Of a DNA stretch of 64,000 nt, positions 1-8,485 are shown one piece after another. Source of the DNA: CAVQBJ01 sp963724405 (lineage in GTDB: Bacteria; Actinomycetota; Thermoleophilia; Solirubrobacterales; Solirubrobacteraceae). The notes under the pieces are model-generated. The model saw nothing but the letters and a program-made list of their open reading frames with translations, made no database searches and had not been told where the DNA came from. A program made the position numbers and the translations under genes. The first letter of the stretch is position 1; every line of letters starts with the position of its first letter. The stretch covers positions 1,364,001 to 1,428,000 of the forward strand of contig CAVRUQ010000003.1 in assembly GCA_963724405.1 (NCBI GenBank), written 5' to 3'.

Positions 1-717
1 GACCGGCCACACGGCGCGAAACCCCACGAGCAGGACGAGCGTCGCCACGTACAGGCCGATCCAGTAGTCCGCCTGCGCCGTGTTCGTGGTGAACTCGTTG
101 CCGGTCGGGATCTGGTGCAGGTAGGCGAGCGCGATCCCGGCGTAGACGGTGATGTGCACGAGGTGCCATGCCTCGTAGGGCAGGCGGCGGCGCACGATCA
201 CGAGCGACGCGACCACCACGACGATCATCAGCACCGTCCCGATCGTCGCGGTCACCATCCCCGGGTAGCTGCTGAGCAGCCGTGAGAACTCACTCGGTAC
301 GGAGATCTGATCGCTCCCCGCGTAGCCGATCGTGATGAGCACGACGTGCGCGAGCACCAGGACGAGGCACGCCTGGCCGTTGCGCCGGTGCCACACGGTG
401 AGGCGATCGAAGCCCACGAGCCGCTCCAGGGACGGCAGGCGGGCGAGCAGGAGCACCTGGATCAGCGCGAGGTAGACGCCGAGCAGCCCGGTGATCCGGC
501 CGAGGCTCGTGTACAGGTCGGCGGATCCATGCACGCCGCTCACGCCGCCACCGTGCAGCCAGAGCCAGACGATGAGTCCACCATTGACCGCGACGACGGT
601 CCACAGCGCGGCGGCGATCGCCCGCGCCGGGACGCGTCGCCGCGCCACCACTCGAGCGCCGGCCGCCTCGGGCAGGTCGAGGCTCACCGACGCCTGAACC
701 TCCCCGATCGGTCTCAT
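1..717 (-). CDS. Ferric-reductase-like transmembrane protein (3'-truncated by window edge)
   Basis: 239 codons are visible from an ATG at 717; the reading frame stays open to the left edge, so the C-terminus is missing. About six hydrophobic helices follow a ~30-residue cytoplasmic N-terminus. Two His pairs sit in consecutive helices (His110/His124 and His188/His201, spacings 14 and 13), as in the bis-heme core of the ferric reductase/NADPH oxidase transmembrane family (PF01794). The family moves electrons across the membrane from a C-terminal FAD/NAD(P)H domain, which would lie beyond the edge. A purine-rich GAGAGGGA lies about 9 nt before the ATG. It could equally be a heme-only MsrQ/YedZ-like protein; the missing C-terminus decides. 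Confidence 0.75.
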   Translation of the reverse strand, partial: MRPIGEVQASVSLDLPEAAGARVVARRRVPARAIAAALWTVVAVNGGLIVWLWLHGGGVSGVHGSADLYTSLGRITGLLGVYLALIQVLLLARLPSLERLVGFDRLTVWHRRNGQACLVLVLAHVVLITIGYAGSDQISVPSEFSRLLSSYPGMVTATIGTVLMIVVVVASLVIVRRRLPYEAWHLVHITVYAGIALAYLHQIPTGNEFTTNTAQADYWIGLYVATLVLLVGFRAVWPV

Positions 718-761
718 CCGAGCCGTCCCTCTCCGCGCATGCCGCCACCTTGCAGTGGATG

Positions 762-790
762 TCTAAGAGCCACCGCAAGCGTTGCTGAGA
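762..790 (-). promoter_or_regulatory. Candidate response-regulator direct repeat upstream of the ferric-reductase-like gene
   Basis: Read on the minus strand, TCTCAGC (790-784) and TCTTAGA (768-762) are 22 bp apart, two helical turns, 45-73 bp before the start codon at 717. It resembles the clearer 11-bp-spaced TCTCAGC array at 17621-17649. OmpR/PhoB-type regulators bind such direct repeats. This copy is degenerate. Confidence 0.3.
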
Positions 791-935
791 GAGCTCCGAG
801 AAAACGGCGCCGCGACGTCGTGCGGCGCGCTCCGGGCCGGGCTGCACAGGACGGCTCCGCCGCCGTACGATGGGAGGCACGACGTCCCGGCGGATCAGGC
901 TCCCCGTACCGGCGCGCCATACCCGAGACGAACGA

Positions 936-1008
936 AGCGGCGGACGGGGTTCGAACCCGCGACCCCGAGCTTGGGAAGCTCGTGCTCTACCAACTGAGCT
1001 ACCGCCGC
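936..1008 (-). tRNA. tRNA-Gly (anticodon CCC)
   Basis: The minus strand folds as a complete cloverleaf. The acceptor stem GCGGCGG (1008-1002) pairs with CCGCCGC (943-937). The D stem GCTC/GAGC, a five-pair anticodon stem CGAGC/GCTCG enclosing loop TTCCCAA (anticodon CCC, reading GGG), and the T loop TTCGAAC are all intact. The discriminator base is T and the CCA tail is not encoded, as in many actinobacterial tRNAs. It lies between two divergently transcribed protein genes. Confidence 0.96.
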
Positions 1009-1102
1009 AGTGCCCGCACATCCTAGACGCCCCGCCGCGCCCGCGCGATCGCCCGGCGGGGCCGGCCCGGAGCCGCCCGGCGCTCCCCATTACGCTGTGC
1101 CG

Positions 1103-1648
1103 ATGCGGCGTTTCCTCGTCCCCGTCACCGTGGCCGTCGCCGGCCTGGCGCTCATCGCGCTGCTCGCCTACGGCCTGGCGGCCAAGAACGCGAGCCGCTC
1201 GCTCGACAACGCGGTCGCGCTCGGCGAGCGCCCGGCCGCCCCGGTCGCCACGCTGCCGCTCCTCGGGCGGCCCGGCACGAGCTCGCTCGCGAGCTACCGC
1301 GGGAAGGTCGTCCTCCTGAACTTCTGGGCCTCGTGGTGCGTCCCGTGCCAGACCGAGGCGCCGATGCTCGAGCGCGCGCAGCGCACGCTGCAGGCCGACG
1401 GCGGCACCGTCCTCGGCGTCACCTACGACGACACGACGCCCGACTCCGAGCGCTTCGTCCACCAGTACGGCCTGACCTACCCGCAGCTGCGCGACGTCAA
1501 TGGCGACTTCGCGCACTCCTACGGGACCGACCAGCTGCCCGAGTCCTTCGTGATCGACCGCGAGGGGCGCGTGGTCAAGATCTCGCGCGGCGAGGTCACG
1601 CCGGCGTGGCTCGCCGGCGCCGTCGCCGACGCACAGGGCCGCTCGTGA
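1103..1648 (+). CDS. TlpA/CcmG-type thiol:disulfide oxidoreductase
   Basis: 181-aa membrane-anchored thioredoxin-fold protein. A short basic N-terminus and one TM helix (residues 5-27) lead to an extracytoplasmic domain with the redox motif WCVPC (Cys79, Cys82) inside the family signature LNFWASWC. In cytochrome c maturation such proteins reduce apocytochrome c or CcmH. The ATG at 1103 is preferred over upstream in-frame ATG 1010, which would add a Pro-rich stretch and bury the anchor. Its stop overlaps the GTG of the CcmH gene by 4 bp, which supports the CcmG assignment over a general TlpA/ResA role. Confidence 0.88.
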   Translation: MRRFLVPVTVAVAGLALIALLAYGLAAKNASRSLDNAVALGERPAAPVATLPLLGRPGTSSLASYRGKVVLLNFWASWCVPCQTEAPMLERAQRTLQADGGTVLGVTYDDTTPDSERFVHQYGLTYPQLRDVNGDFAHSYGTDQLPESFVIDREGRVVKISRGEVTPAWLAGAVADAQGRS

Positions 1649-2121
1649 GGCGATCGGCCCGCTCGGCACTGCGGAGCGCCATCTGTGGCGCCGTCGCGAC
1701 GCTCGCGCTCGCCGCGCCGGCGCTCGCCGTGGCCCCGCGCACGTCCCTGACGACGATCGAGCCCGAGGTGATGTGCGCCGTCTGCAAGATCCCCCTCAAC
1801 GTGGCGCAGTCACCGCAGGCCGACCGCGAGCGCGTCTTCATCCAGTCGCTCATCAATCAGGGCGACACCGAGAGTCAGGTGAAGGCCGCCCTCGTGGCCA
1901 CGTACGGCCCGAGCGTGCTGGCCACGCCGAGCACGCACGGGTTCGGCCTCGTCGCCTACATCGTGCCGGTCGTGGCCGTGCTCGGCCTCGTCGCGCTCCT
2001 CCTGGTGCTCGTCCCCCGCTGGCGCCGGCGCACGACCGAGGCCCCTGCGGGGCCGCAGCGCGTGCTGGCGCCTGACGACCGCGAGCGCCTCGACGCGGAG
2101 CTCGCGCGCTACCGCGGCTGA
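1645..2121 (+). CDS. ccmH: Cytochrome c-type biogenesis protein CcmH
   Basis: 158-aa CcmH/CycL family protein that helps deliver reduced apocytochrome c for heme ligation. A signal sequence or TM spans residues ~8-30, the conserved redox pair is in MCAVC (Cys44, Cys47), and a second TM near residues 105-125 is followed by a basic cytoplasmic tail. The GTG start overlaps the stop of the TlpA-like gene (GTGA), so the two are translationally coupled. Other ccm genes (ccmF, ccsA) are not in the window. Confidence 0.88.
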   Translation: MRRSARSALRSAICGAVATLALAAPALAVAPRTSLTTIEPEVMCAVCKIPLNVAQSPQADRERVFIQSLINQGDTESQVKAALVATYGPSVLATPSTHGFGLVAYIVPVVAVLGLVALLLVLVPRWRRRTTEAPAGPQRVLAPDDRERLDAELARYRG

Positions 2122-2134
2122 CGGCGCCCGCGGA

Positions 2135-3775
2135 TCACATCTGCTGCGGCGCGCTGACGCCGAGCAGGTCCAGGGCCCGGGCGATCGTGTCGCGCGCGGC
2201 GACGGCGAGCGCGATGCGGAAGGACTCGACCTCGGCCGGCTCGGCGCCCACGATCTTGCAGGCGTGGTAGAAGGCGGTGAAGTCCTGTGCCAGCGCGAGC
2301 GCGTAGGTGGCGATGCGGTGCGGCGCCCGGCGCTTCGCGGCCTCCTCGACCTCCTCCGGGAAGGCGAGGATGGTCTTGACCAGGGAGCGCTCCTCCGGCT
2401 CCAGCGAGGGGAGCGCCGAATCGTCGCCCCGTCGGCTCGTGTCCGCGAGCGCCCGCGCGACGCGCTCGGGGCCGGCCTTGGCGAGCACGGAGACGATTCG
2501 CGCGTGCGCGTACTGGACGTAGTAGACCGGGTTGTCGGCGCTCTCGGCCCGCGCGAGATCGAGGTCGAGGTCGACCGTCGTGTCGGCGGAGCGGGCGAGC
2601 AGGAAGTAGCGCGCCGCGTCGGTGCCGATCTCCGAGATGAGATCGTCGAGCGTGACGAACTCGCCGCGGCGCTTGGACATCGAGGCGCGTCCGCCGGCCT
2701 CGACGAGGTGCACGAACTGCATGATGATGAGCTCGAGCCGGTCCGGATCGGCCCCGATCGCCGCGAGCGCGGCCTTCATGCGGGCCACGTAGCCGTGGTG
2801 ATCGGCGCCCCACACGTCGATGAGCCGCTCGAAGCCGCGAGCGAGCTTGTTCCGGTGGTAGGCGACGTCGGAGGCGAGGTAGGTGTGGTCGCCGTTCGAG
2901 CGCTCGAGCACCCGGTCCTTGTCATCCCCGTGCGCGGTCGTGCGCAGCCACAGCGCGCCCTCGTGGCGGTAGGACTCGCCGCGCTCCTCGAGCTCGGCCA
3001 GCTCGCGGTCGACCGGGGTCGGATCGCCCTCGTGGAGCGTCCGCTCGGAGAACCACACGTCGAAGCGCACGCCGAAGCGCTGCAGCGTCGCGCGGAACAT
3101 GGCCAGACAGGCCGCCACCGCCTCCTGTCCGAGCGCGTCGAGGTCGAGCTCGCGGGCCCGCTCGGGGTCGACCAGCTCGGCGACGTACTCGCCCTGGTAG
3201 CCGTCCTCAGGTGGCTCCTCGCCGTTGGCGCGGGCCCGGATCGACTCGGCGAGACGGCGCACCTGGCTGCCGTAGTCGTTGACGTAGAACTCGCGCGTCA
3301 CCTCGTGACCGTGGAAGGCAAGGATCCGCGCCAGCGCATCGCCGTACGCGGCGTGACGCCCGTGCGCGACGGTCAGCGGACCCGTCGGGTTCGTGCTCAG
3401 GAACTCGACGTCGATGCGCTCGGGCGTCGGCACGCCTCCGCCGCCGAAGCGCTCGCCCTCGGCGATGACGCGGGCCACCCCGGCCCGAAACCACTCGTCC
3501 TCGAAGAACAGGTTGAGGAAGCCCGGACCGGCCACCTCGACGCGCCCGACGCGCCCGCCGAGCTCGCGCGTGAGCTCCTCGCCGAGCCGCTCGGCGACGG
3601 CGCGCGGCGGCTGCTTCATGACCGGTGCGAGCAGCAGCGCGGCGTTCGTCGAGTAGTCGCCGAAGTCGGGCCGCGGCGGGCGCTCGAGCGTGAGCGTGCC
3701 GCTCGGGCGGTCGCCCCCGGTGAGCTCGACCGTCGCGGCGAGCACCGCGGCGCGCAGGTCGGCGAGCGGCGTCAT
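2135..3775 (-). CDS. argS: Arginine--tRNA ligase
   Basis: 546-aa class I aminoacyl-tRNA synthetase that charges tRNA-Arg. An N-terminal additional domain (~1-90) precedes the catalytic core. The HIGH-like signature is in STNPTGPLTVAHGRH, the KMSKS-like loop is in ASMSKRRGEF, and an ArgRS-type DALR anticodon-binding domain with QYAHAR and a final LGVSAPQQM tail closes the protein. Length and domain order are typical. The start ATG lies within the last codons of the upstream potassium-channel gene (ATGA overlap), indicating a two-gene operon. Confidence 0.96.
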   Translation of the reverse strand: MTPLADLRAAVLAATVELTGGDRPSGTLTLERPPRPDFGDYSTNAALLLAPVMKQPPRAVAERLGEELTRELGGRVGRVEVAGPGFLNLFFEDEWFRAGVARVIAEGERFGGGGVPTPERIDVEFLSTNPTGPLTVAHGRHAAYGDALARILAFHGHEVTREFYVNDYGSQVRRLAESIRARANGEEPPEDGYQGEYVAELVDPERARELDLDALGQEAVAACLAMFRATLQRFGVRFDVWFSERTLHEGDPTPVDRELAELEERGESYRHEGALWLRTTAHGDDKDRVLERSNGDHTYLASDVAYHRNKLARGFERLIDVWGADHHGYVARMKAALAAIGADPDRLELIIMQFVHLVEAGGRASMSKRRGEFVTLDDLISEIGTDAARYFLLARSADTTVDLDLDLARAESADNPVYYVQYAHARIVSVLAKAGPERVARALADTSRRGDDSALPSLEPEERSLVKTILAFPEEVEEAAKRRAPHRIATYALALAQDFTAFYHACKIVGAEPAEVESFRIALAVAARDTIARALDLLGVSAPQQM

Positions 3776-4809
3776 GGGGCCTCCCCCGAGCCGTCGCCCG
3801 CGCTCGGGGGGGCGGTGGGCGTGACGTCGAACAGGCGCTCGAGGCGCTCGAGCGTGCGCGGCGTGCCCATCGCCATCACGATGTCGCCCGGCAGCAGCAC
3901 GGCGTCGCCCGGCGGCTGAGGCTGGAAGGTTCCGTCGCGCCGCATGCCGACGATCATCGCACCCCCGCGGATGTCGCCGACCGTCTGGTGGGCTCCGGAG
4001 CAGCCCTCGTCGACGACGATCTCCTCCATGCGGTACTCCGCGTCGACGTCGAGCACGCCGCTCACCTGCGGGTGCAGCGCGAGGCGCGCCATCTCGGCAC
4101 CGCTCGCCTTGTAGGGCGAGATGACGCGATCGGCCCCGGCGCGCTTGAGCTTCTTCTCGGAGTCCTCGGCCGCGGCGCGCGCGACGATCGCGATGCTCGG
4201 GGACAGCTCTCGAGCCGTGAGCGTGATGAAGATGTTCTCGGCGTCGGAGTCGGCGCACACGAGGATCGAGCGCGCGTGCTCGATGCCGGCGGCCAGCAGC
4301 ACCGCGTCCTCCGCGGCGTCCCCCTCGATGAAGCGCACCCCCACCCCCTCCGCGAGCTCGCGGTTCTCCGCGCGGGCATCGATCACGACGAACTTCGCGT
4401 TCGCGACGCGCAGGTCGCGCGCGACCTGGCGCCCGACGCGGCCATAGCCGCAGATGATGTGGTGGTCGGTCAGGGAGGCGATCATCTTCAGGAGCCGACG
4501 CGCGGCGAGCAGCTCGCCGAGGTGTCCGGCCACGAAGAACTCCGTGACGGTGGCGAATGCGTAGAAGAGCGTACCGACGCCCAGCACGATGAGCAGGACC
4601 TCGACCACCTGTCCGCCGGTGGAGTGCGGCTCGCCGAGGCGCCCGACCGTCGAGAGCGTGTCGAGCGTCCAGCGGAACGCGTACCACGCGCTCGTGTGGT
4701 CCGTCAGCGCGAGCCCGACCGTGCCGATGAGCACGAGGCCGCCGACGGCGAGGCCGAGCCACACGACGCGCCGCGCGAACACGAGCAGCTCGCGCCGAGA
4801 GACCAGCAT
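3772..4809 (-). CDS. Two-TM potassium-channel-like protein with TrkA-N and TrkA-C domains
   Basis: 345 aa. TM1 (~12-35), a pore-helix/filter region and TM2 (~68-94) precede an RCK/TrkA-N Rossmann domain (GYGRVG at 121-126, Asp in the VVID strand) and a C-terminal TrkA-C domain (~255-325). The layout matches MthK-type ligand-gated K+ channels. The selectivity filter is unusual: residues 54-59 read TVGRLG where K+ channels have TVGYGD, so ion selectivity or even conduction is uncertain. The gene overlaps argS downstream by 4 bp. It may be an RCK-regulated sensor rather than a working K+ channel. Confidence 0.85.
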   Translation of the reverse strand: MLVSRRELLVFARRVVWLGLAVGGLVLIGTVGLALTDHTSAWYAFRWTLDTLSTVGRLGEPHSTGGQVVEVLLIVLGVGTLFYAFATVTEFFVAGHLGELLAARRLLKMIASLTDHHIICGYGRVGRQVARDLRVANAKFVVIDARAENRELAEGVGVRFIEGDAAEDAVLLAAGIEHARSILVCADSDAENIFITLTARELSPSIAIVARAAAEDSEKKLKRAGADRVISPYKASGAEMARLALHPQVSGVLDVDAEYRMEEIVVDEGCSGAHQTVGDIRGGAMIVGMRRDGTFQPQPPGDAVLLPGDIVMAMGTPRTLERLERLFDVTPTAPPSAGDGSGEAP

Positions 4810-4837
4810 GGGCAGCGCCCGCCGGTCGACCTGACGA

Positions 4838-5245
4838 TCAGTGGTGATAGGGCTCCCCCGCGAGGATCTTGTGAGCGCGGTAGAGCTGTTCGAGCAGCAC
4901 GACGCGGGCCAGCTGGTGCGGCAGCGTGAGCGGGCCGAGCGAGAGCCGGTGCTCGACCGCTTCGAGCTCGAGGCCGAACGCGCCGCCGATCACGAAGGCG
5001 AGATCCCGGCCGGACCGTCGCCGCGCCTCGACGAAGCGGCTGAAGCCGACGCTGTCATAGCGCTGGCCGCGATCGGACAGCAGTGAGACGAACGCGCGCT
5101 CGGGCAGCCGTCGCGCGACGTGCTCCTCCTCGCGCAGCTCGATCTCCTCCAGCCGCGCGTAGCGCGAGAGCAGCTTTCGATAGTGGGCGACGTCGTCGGC
5201 GTACGGCGCGCGCAGCCGACCGACGGACAGCACGAGCAGACGCAG
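4838..5245 (-). CDS. rlmH: 23S rRNA (pseudouridine1915-N3)-methyltransferase RlmH
   Basis: 135-aa SPOUT methyltransferase that modifies helix 69 of 23S rRNA. The family core is clear: VGRLRAPYADDVAHY near the N-terminus, the SAM-binding knot FVIGGAFGL, and the C-terminal HQLARVVLLEQLYRAHKI...PYHH. The start needs care. No ATG or GTG fits the family N-terminus, but a CTG at 5245 aligns with the usual initiator Met and is preceded by GGAGG (5258-5254) with an 8-nt spacer. GTG at 5233 would drop four family residues and has no well-placed ribosome-binding site. Confidence 0.93.
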   Translation of the reverse strand: MRLLVLSVGRLRAPYADDVAHYRKLLSRYARLEEIELREEEHVARRLPERAFVSLLSDRGQRYDSVGFSRFVEARRRSGRDLAFVIGGAFGLELEAVEHRLSLGPLTLPHQLARVVLLEQLYRAHKILAGEPYHH

Positions 5246-5253
5246 GGGTATTG

Positions 5254-5258
5254 CCTCC
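5254..5258 (-). promoter_or_regulatory. Shine-Dalgarno site that fixes a CTG start for rlmH
   Basis: GGAGG on the minus strand, 8 nt before CTG at 5245. This spacing is optimal for CTG, too short for the ATA at 5250 and too long (20 nt) for the GTG at 5233. Confidence 0.6.
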
Positions 5259-5297
5259 AGAACGCGAGCGACATTCGGTCCTGTGATACTAGGCGCG

Positions 5298-5618
5298 GTG
5301 AGCGACGAAGCGCAGCAGCCCGAGCGGCACATCAACATCCACTTCTCGCCCGAGATGATGGGCGGGCAGTACGCGAACTTCGCGAACGTCAGCCATTCCG
5401 ACTACGAGTTCACGATCACCTTCGCCCGCGTCGACCACGAGGTCGAGGCCGAGGAGATCCCGGGCGTCGTCGTCTCCCGCGTCAACCTGTCCGCGCGCTT
5501 CATGCGCGAGCTCATCGACGCGATGGAGGACAACTACTCCAAGTGGCAGACGCGCGAGGGCATCAAGAACCTGCCGGAGTTCGGCCCGCCTCAGCCGGGC
5601 TCGGATCCGACGGACTGA
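5298..5618 (+). CDS. DUF3467 family protein
   Basis: 106-aa soluble protein matching the DUF3467 family of uncharacterised bacterial and archaeal proteins: HINIHFSPEMMGGQYANFANVSHSDYEFTI-type N-terminal strand, then a central basic helix with RFMRELIDAM. The GTG at 5298 is preferred to GTG 5283, which lies only 15 bp upstream and overlaps the likely rlmH promoter region. The gene diverges from rlmH. Its last 56 bp overlap the convergent M48 protease gene. Function is unknown; nothing suggests an enzyme. Confidence 0.8.
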   Translation: MSDEAQQPERHINIHFSPEMMGGQYANFANVSHSDYEFTITFARVDHEVEAEEIPGVVVSRVNLSARFMRELIDAMEDNYSKWQTREGIKNLPEFGPPQPGSDPTD

Positions 5619-6948
5619 CCGGCTCGCGCGCCATCCGCTCGTAGGCCCGCGCGACACCGACGCGCTGCAGCGCCGGCGGATGACTTGACCCGAGGGCGAC
5701 GAGCCAGCGAGGCGGATCCGGGTCGGCCAGGTTCTGCGACACGATCTTGCGCTCGAAGGCGATGAACGCCTCCGGCGCGTCGGTCAGGCGCAGCGAGAAC
5801 ACGTCCGCGCGCCGCTCGACGGTGCGCGAGAGCAGTCCCGCCCCGACGCCGAGCGGCGCACCGACGATCCCGAGCGACAGGGCCAGCGCCGCGAGCGTCG
5901 CGATGTCGGGATCGCCGCCGGCGGGACGCACACGCGCGGTCAGCGCCGAGGCGGCCTGCAGCGCCGCGGGTGCGACGAGCGCGAGGTAGGCGAGCCCGCG
6001 CGGCACGTCGTGGTGACGGACGTGGGCGAGCTCGTGCGCCACGACGACGCGCGCCTCCTCCTCGGTGAAGCGCTCCAGCAGCGTGTCGAACAGCACGACC
6101 CGCTTCGTCGGTCCGAGCCCGGTCACGTACGCGTTCGCGGCCGTCGTGCGACGGCTCGCGTCGACCGCATAGACCTCGCGCACCCGAACCCCGGCGCGCT
6201 GCGCGAGGTCGAACACGCCGTCGCGCAGCGACCCCGGCTCCAGCGGTTCGAAGCGGTTGAACGCCGGGTCGAGGACGACCGGCGCCAGGAGCATGAGCCC
6301 GGCCCCGCCCGCGGCGGCCGCCCCGGCGGCGGGCAGCCACCAGGTCCGCGGGGCTCGGCGCATCAGCGTCAGCGCGCCGGCCGACGCCGCGGAGCTGAGC
6401 GTCACGCCAATGCCGGTGCTCTTCGCCGCGTCGACGGCCCACGCCGGCCAGCCCTGGGTGGCCAGCCCGACGGAGCGCGCGCGCCGATGCTCGATCGCGT
6501 CGAACGGGAGCGCCACCACGGTCAGCCCGAGCGTGAGCGCCGCCCCACGCCCCGCGTCGGCGATCGCGATGCGGGCGGCGCCCGGCCGTGGCCCGCGCGG
6601 TCGGCGAACCGGGGCGGCCGGGCGGCGCACGAGCGCGACGAGCGCGCCCGCCTGCACTGCGCCGGACGCGGCGCCGACGAGCATCTGCCTGCGCCGGTAG
6701 GCGCGGGCGCGCGCCACCTCGCCCGGGTCGAAGAGCTCCTCGCTGCGAACGGGATCGGGGTCGATCAGGCCCGACCTCGGGCGCAGCAGCAACTGCGCCG
6801 CGCGGGCGCTGACGAGCACTCCCGCGAGCGCCGCCGGCCACGGCCAGCGGCCGTTCGCCGTCGCTCGACGCACCGCCCCCCGGGCCGCTTGCCGCGCGAG
6901 CGCCGCGGCCGCTCGCCGAGCCACCGCCCGGCCGATTCGGGCGCTCAT
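5563..6948 (-). CDS. M48 family (Ste24/HtpX-like) membrane metalloprotease
   Basis: 461 aa with several TM segments. The N-terminal part is CAAX-protease-like and Arg/Ala-rich, the zinc motif HELAH sits at 305-309, and a downstream ERRAD segment supplies the third zinc ligand region. Closest in layout to Ste24-type endopeptidases, which degrade or process membrane proteins. ATG 6948 is chosen over the upstream ATG at 7038, whose extra 30 residues look like non-coding translation. The 3' end overlaps the convergent DUF3467 gene by 56 bp. Confidence 0.87.
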   Translation of the reverse strand: MSARIGRAVARRAAAALARQAARGAVRRATANGRWPWPAALAGVLVSARAAQLLLRPRSGLIDPDPVRSEELFDPGEVARARAYRRRQMLVGAASGAVQAGALVALVRRPAAPVRRPRGPRPGAARIAIADAGRGAALTLGLTVVALPFDAIEHRRARSVGLATQGWPAWAVDAAKSTGIGVTLSSAASAGALTLMRRAPRTWWLPAAGAAAAGGAGLMLLAPVVLDPAFNRFEPLEPGSLRDGVFDLAQRAGVRVREVYAVDASRRTTAANAYVTGLGPTKRVVLFDTLLERFTEEEARVVVAHELAHVRHHDVPRGLAYLALVAPAALQAASALTARVRPAGGDPDIATLAALALSLGIVGAPLGVGAGLLSRTVERRADVFSLRLTDAPEAFIAFERKIVSQNLADPDPPRWLVALGSSHPPALQRVGVARAYERMAREPVSPSDPSPAEAGRTPAGS

Positions 6949-7139
6949 CGGAGCGGCCCGCTCACCCCGACACGCGGATGCGACGGCAAGGCGGTCATAA
7001 TTGGGGCACTGTAGCCTCACCCGGGCCGGGCGGCACACCGCCCTTGCAGGGATGCATGGCGAGGACCCGTGCGACCGTCTGACCCCCGGTCCGTCGGTCG
7101 CGGCTTCTCGTCGGCCCGTACCATCGCATCCCTTCGCAC

Positions 7140-7871
7140 ATGAAGGTCGCAGTCATCTCTGACATCCACGGCAACCGCCAGGCCCTCGAGGCCGTTCTCG
7201 CCGAGGTCGCCGAGAGCGGCTCCTCCGAGACCTGGTGCCTCGGCGACCTCGTCGGCTACGGCGCCGACCCGGACGCCTGCGTGAAGCTCGCCCGCGAGAA
7301 CGCCGCCGTCTGCCTGGCCGGCAACCACGACCTGGCGGTGACCGGCGAGATCCCGCTCGCGGAGTTCTCGCGCGGCGCGAGCCTCGCGGCGCAGTGGACC
7401 CAGGAGGTCATCGATCCGGGCCACCTCGACTTCCTGGCCGGGCTCCAGCCGCTGGGCGAAGCGTCGACCATCGGGCTGTACCACGCGAGCCCACGCGACC
7501 CGGTGTGGGAGTACGTGCTCTCGGCGCTGCTGGCCGAGCTGTGCTTCGACGAGCAGGCGCAGCGAGTCTGCCTGATCGGCCACTCCCACGTGGCGCTGTC
7601 GTTCGTTCGCCCCGAGGGCGAGCTCGCCACCGGGGAGCCGCGGCGCGCCGGCGAGGAGCTCGACATCTCCACCGGGGAGTGGCTGCTCAACCCCGGCAGC
7701 GTCGGACAGCCGCGCGACGGCGATCCGCGGGCCGCCTGGATGCTGCTCGACCTCGACGAGGGCCGGGCGAGCTTCCGGCGCACCGAGTACGACATCGCCG
7801 GAGCGGCCGCGGCGATCCGGGCCGCGCGCCTGCCGGCCTCGCTGGCCGAGCGACTGGAGTACGGCCAATGA
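7140..7871 (+). CDS. Calcineurin-like metallophosphoesterase (YfcE/MJ0936 type)
   Basis: 243 aa. All dimetal-site motifs are present in order: SDIHGN (Asp8, His10), GDLVGYG, GNHD, a His in LYHAS, and GHSHV. The family hydrolyses phosphodiesters or phosphomonoesters; substrates vary and cannot be read from sequence. The stop overlaps the ATG of the following lipoprotein gene, which in turn overlaps the Ser/Thr kinase gene, so phosphatase-like enzyme, lipoprotein and kinase form one tightly coupled operon. Confidence 0.88.
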   Translation: MKVAVISDIHGNRQALEAVLAEVAESGSSETWCLGDLVGYGADPDACVKLARENAAVCLAGNHDLAVTGEIPLAEFSRGASLAAQWTQEVIDPGHLDFLAGLQPLGEASTIGLYHASPRDPVWEYVLSALLAELCFDEQAQRVCLIGHSHVALSFVRPEGELATGEPRRAGEELDISTGEWLLNPGSVGQPRDGDPRAAWMLLDLDEGRASFRRTEYDIAGAAAAIRAARLPASLAERLEYGQ

Positions 7872-8485
7872 GCGCCCCCACGGTCTCCCGCGGCGCCCGG
7901 GCTGGCGCAGTCGCCCTCCTGGCCGCGCTGCTCGCCGGCTGCGGCAGCAGCAGCAAGGGCCTCATCCCGACCGCGAACGCCGGCCTCCTGCAGCAGGACT
8001 TCGCCAACGTCGAGCAGTTCGTCGCGTCGGGCGACTGCGCGCACGCACTCGGCTGGATCCACCAGGCGAACATCCATCTGGCCGCCTTGCCGCCAACCGT
8101 GAACGCCGGCCTGAAGGCGCAGCTGCAGGCCGGGATCGCGGACCTCACCGTGAGCGCGGCCCGTGAGTGCGCGCAGAACGCCACCGCGACCACGAGCACA
8201 ACGAGCGCGACGAGCACCACCAGCATCGTCAGCACGAGCACGAGCGCGACCTCCTCGTCGCCGACGACGACGTCGAGCGCCGTGGTGACGACGAGCGCGT
8301 CCAGTCCGACCCCGCCGGTGACCACCGGGAACAACGGCGGCACCGGATTCTCGAGCAGCTCGACGGCGACCGGCGGCGGCAACGCGGCCCCCGGAGGCGG
8401 CGGCGGTGGCAACGGCAACGGCCAGGGCGGCAACGGCCAGGGCAACGGCCAGGGCAACGGCGCGGGCGGGGTCGGCGCCCCATGA
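7868..8485 (+). CDS. Lipoprotein with Ser/Thr-rich and Gly/Asn/Gln-rich tail
   Basis: 205 aa. A signal peptide ends in lipobox LLAGC (Cys near residue 25). A small predicted alpha-helical domain (~residues 35-100) carries two further Cys that could form a disulfide in the oxidising exterior. Then comes a low-complexity Thr/Ser linker (~105-165) and a tail of GNGQG repeats. I do not recognise a family for the globular part. It sits between a phosphoesterase and a Ser/Thr kinase gene with ATGA overlaps on both sides, so it may be the external sensor or anchor partner of the kinase. Confidence 0.78.
   Translation: MSAPTVSRGARAGAVALLAALLAGCGSSSKGLIPTANAGLLQQDFANVEQFVASGDCAHALGWIHQANIHLAALPPTVNAGLKAQLQAGIADLTVSAARECAQNATATTSTTSATSTTSIVSTSTSATSSSPTTTSSAVVTTSASSPTPPVTTGNNGGTGFSSSSTATGGGNAAPGGGGGGNGNGQGGNGQGNGQGNGAGGVGAP

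Noticed and set aside
290..1669. Minus-strand 459-codon open frame covering the tRNA and the TlpA-like gene
   Set aside because: Runs through a tRNA and antisense to a certain gene, with Arg-rich low-complexity translation.
2264..3919. A 551-codon plus-strand open frame opposite argS
   Set aside because: No domain; antisense of a certain gene and rich in Arg/Val/Glu artefacts.
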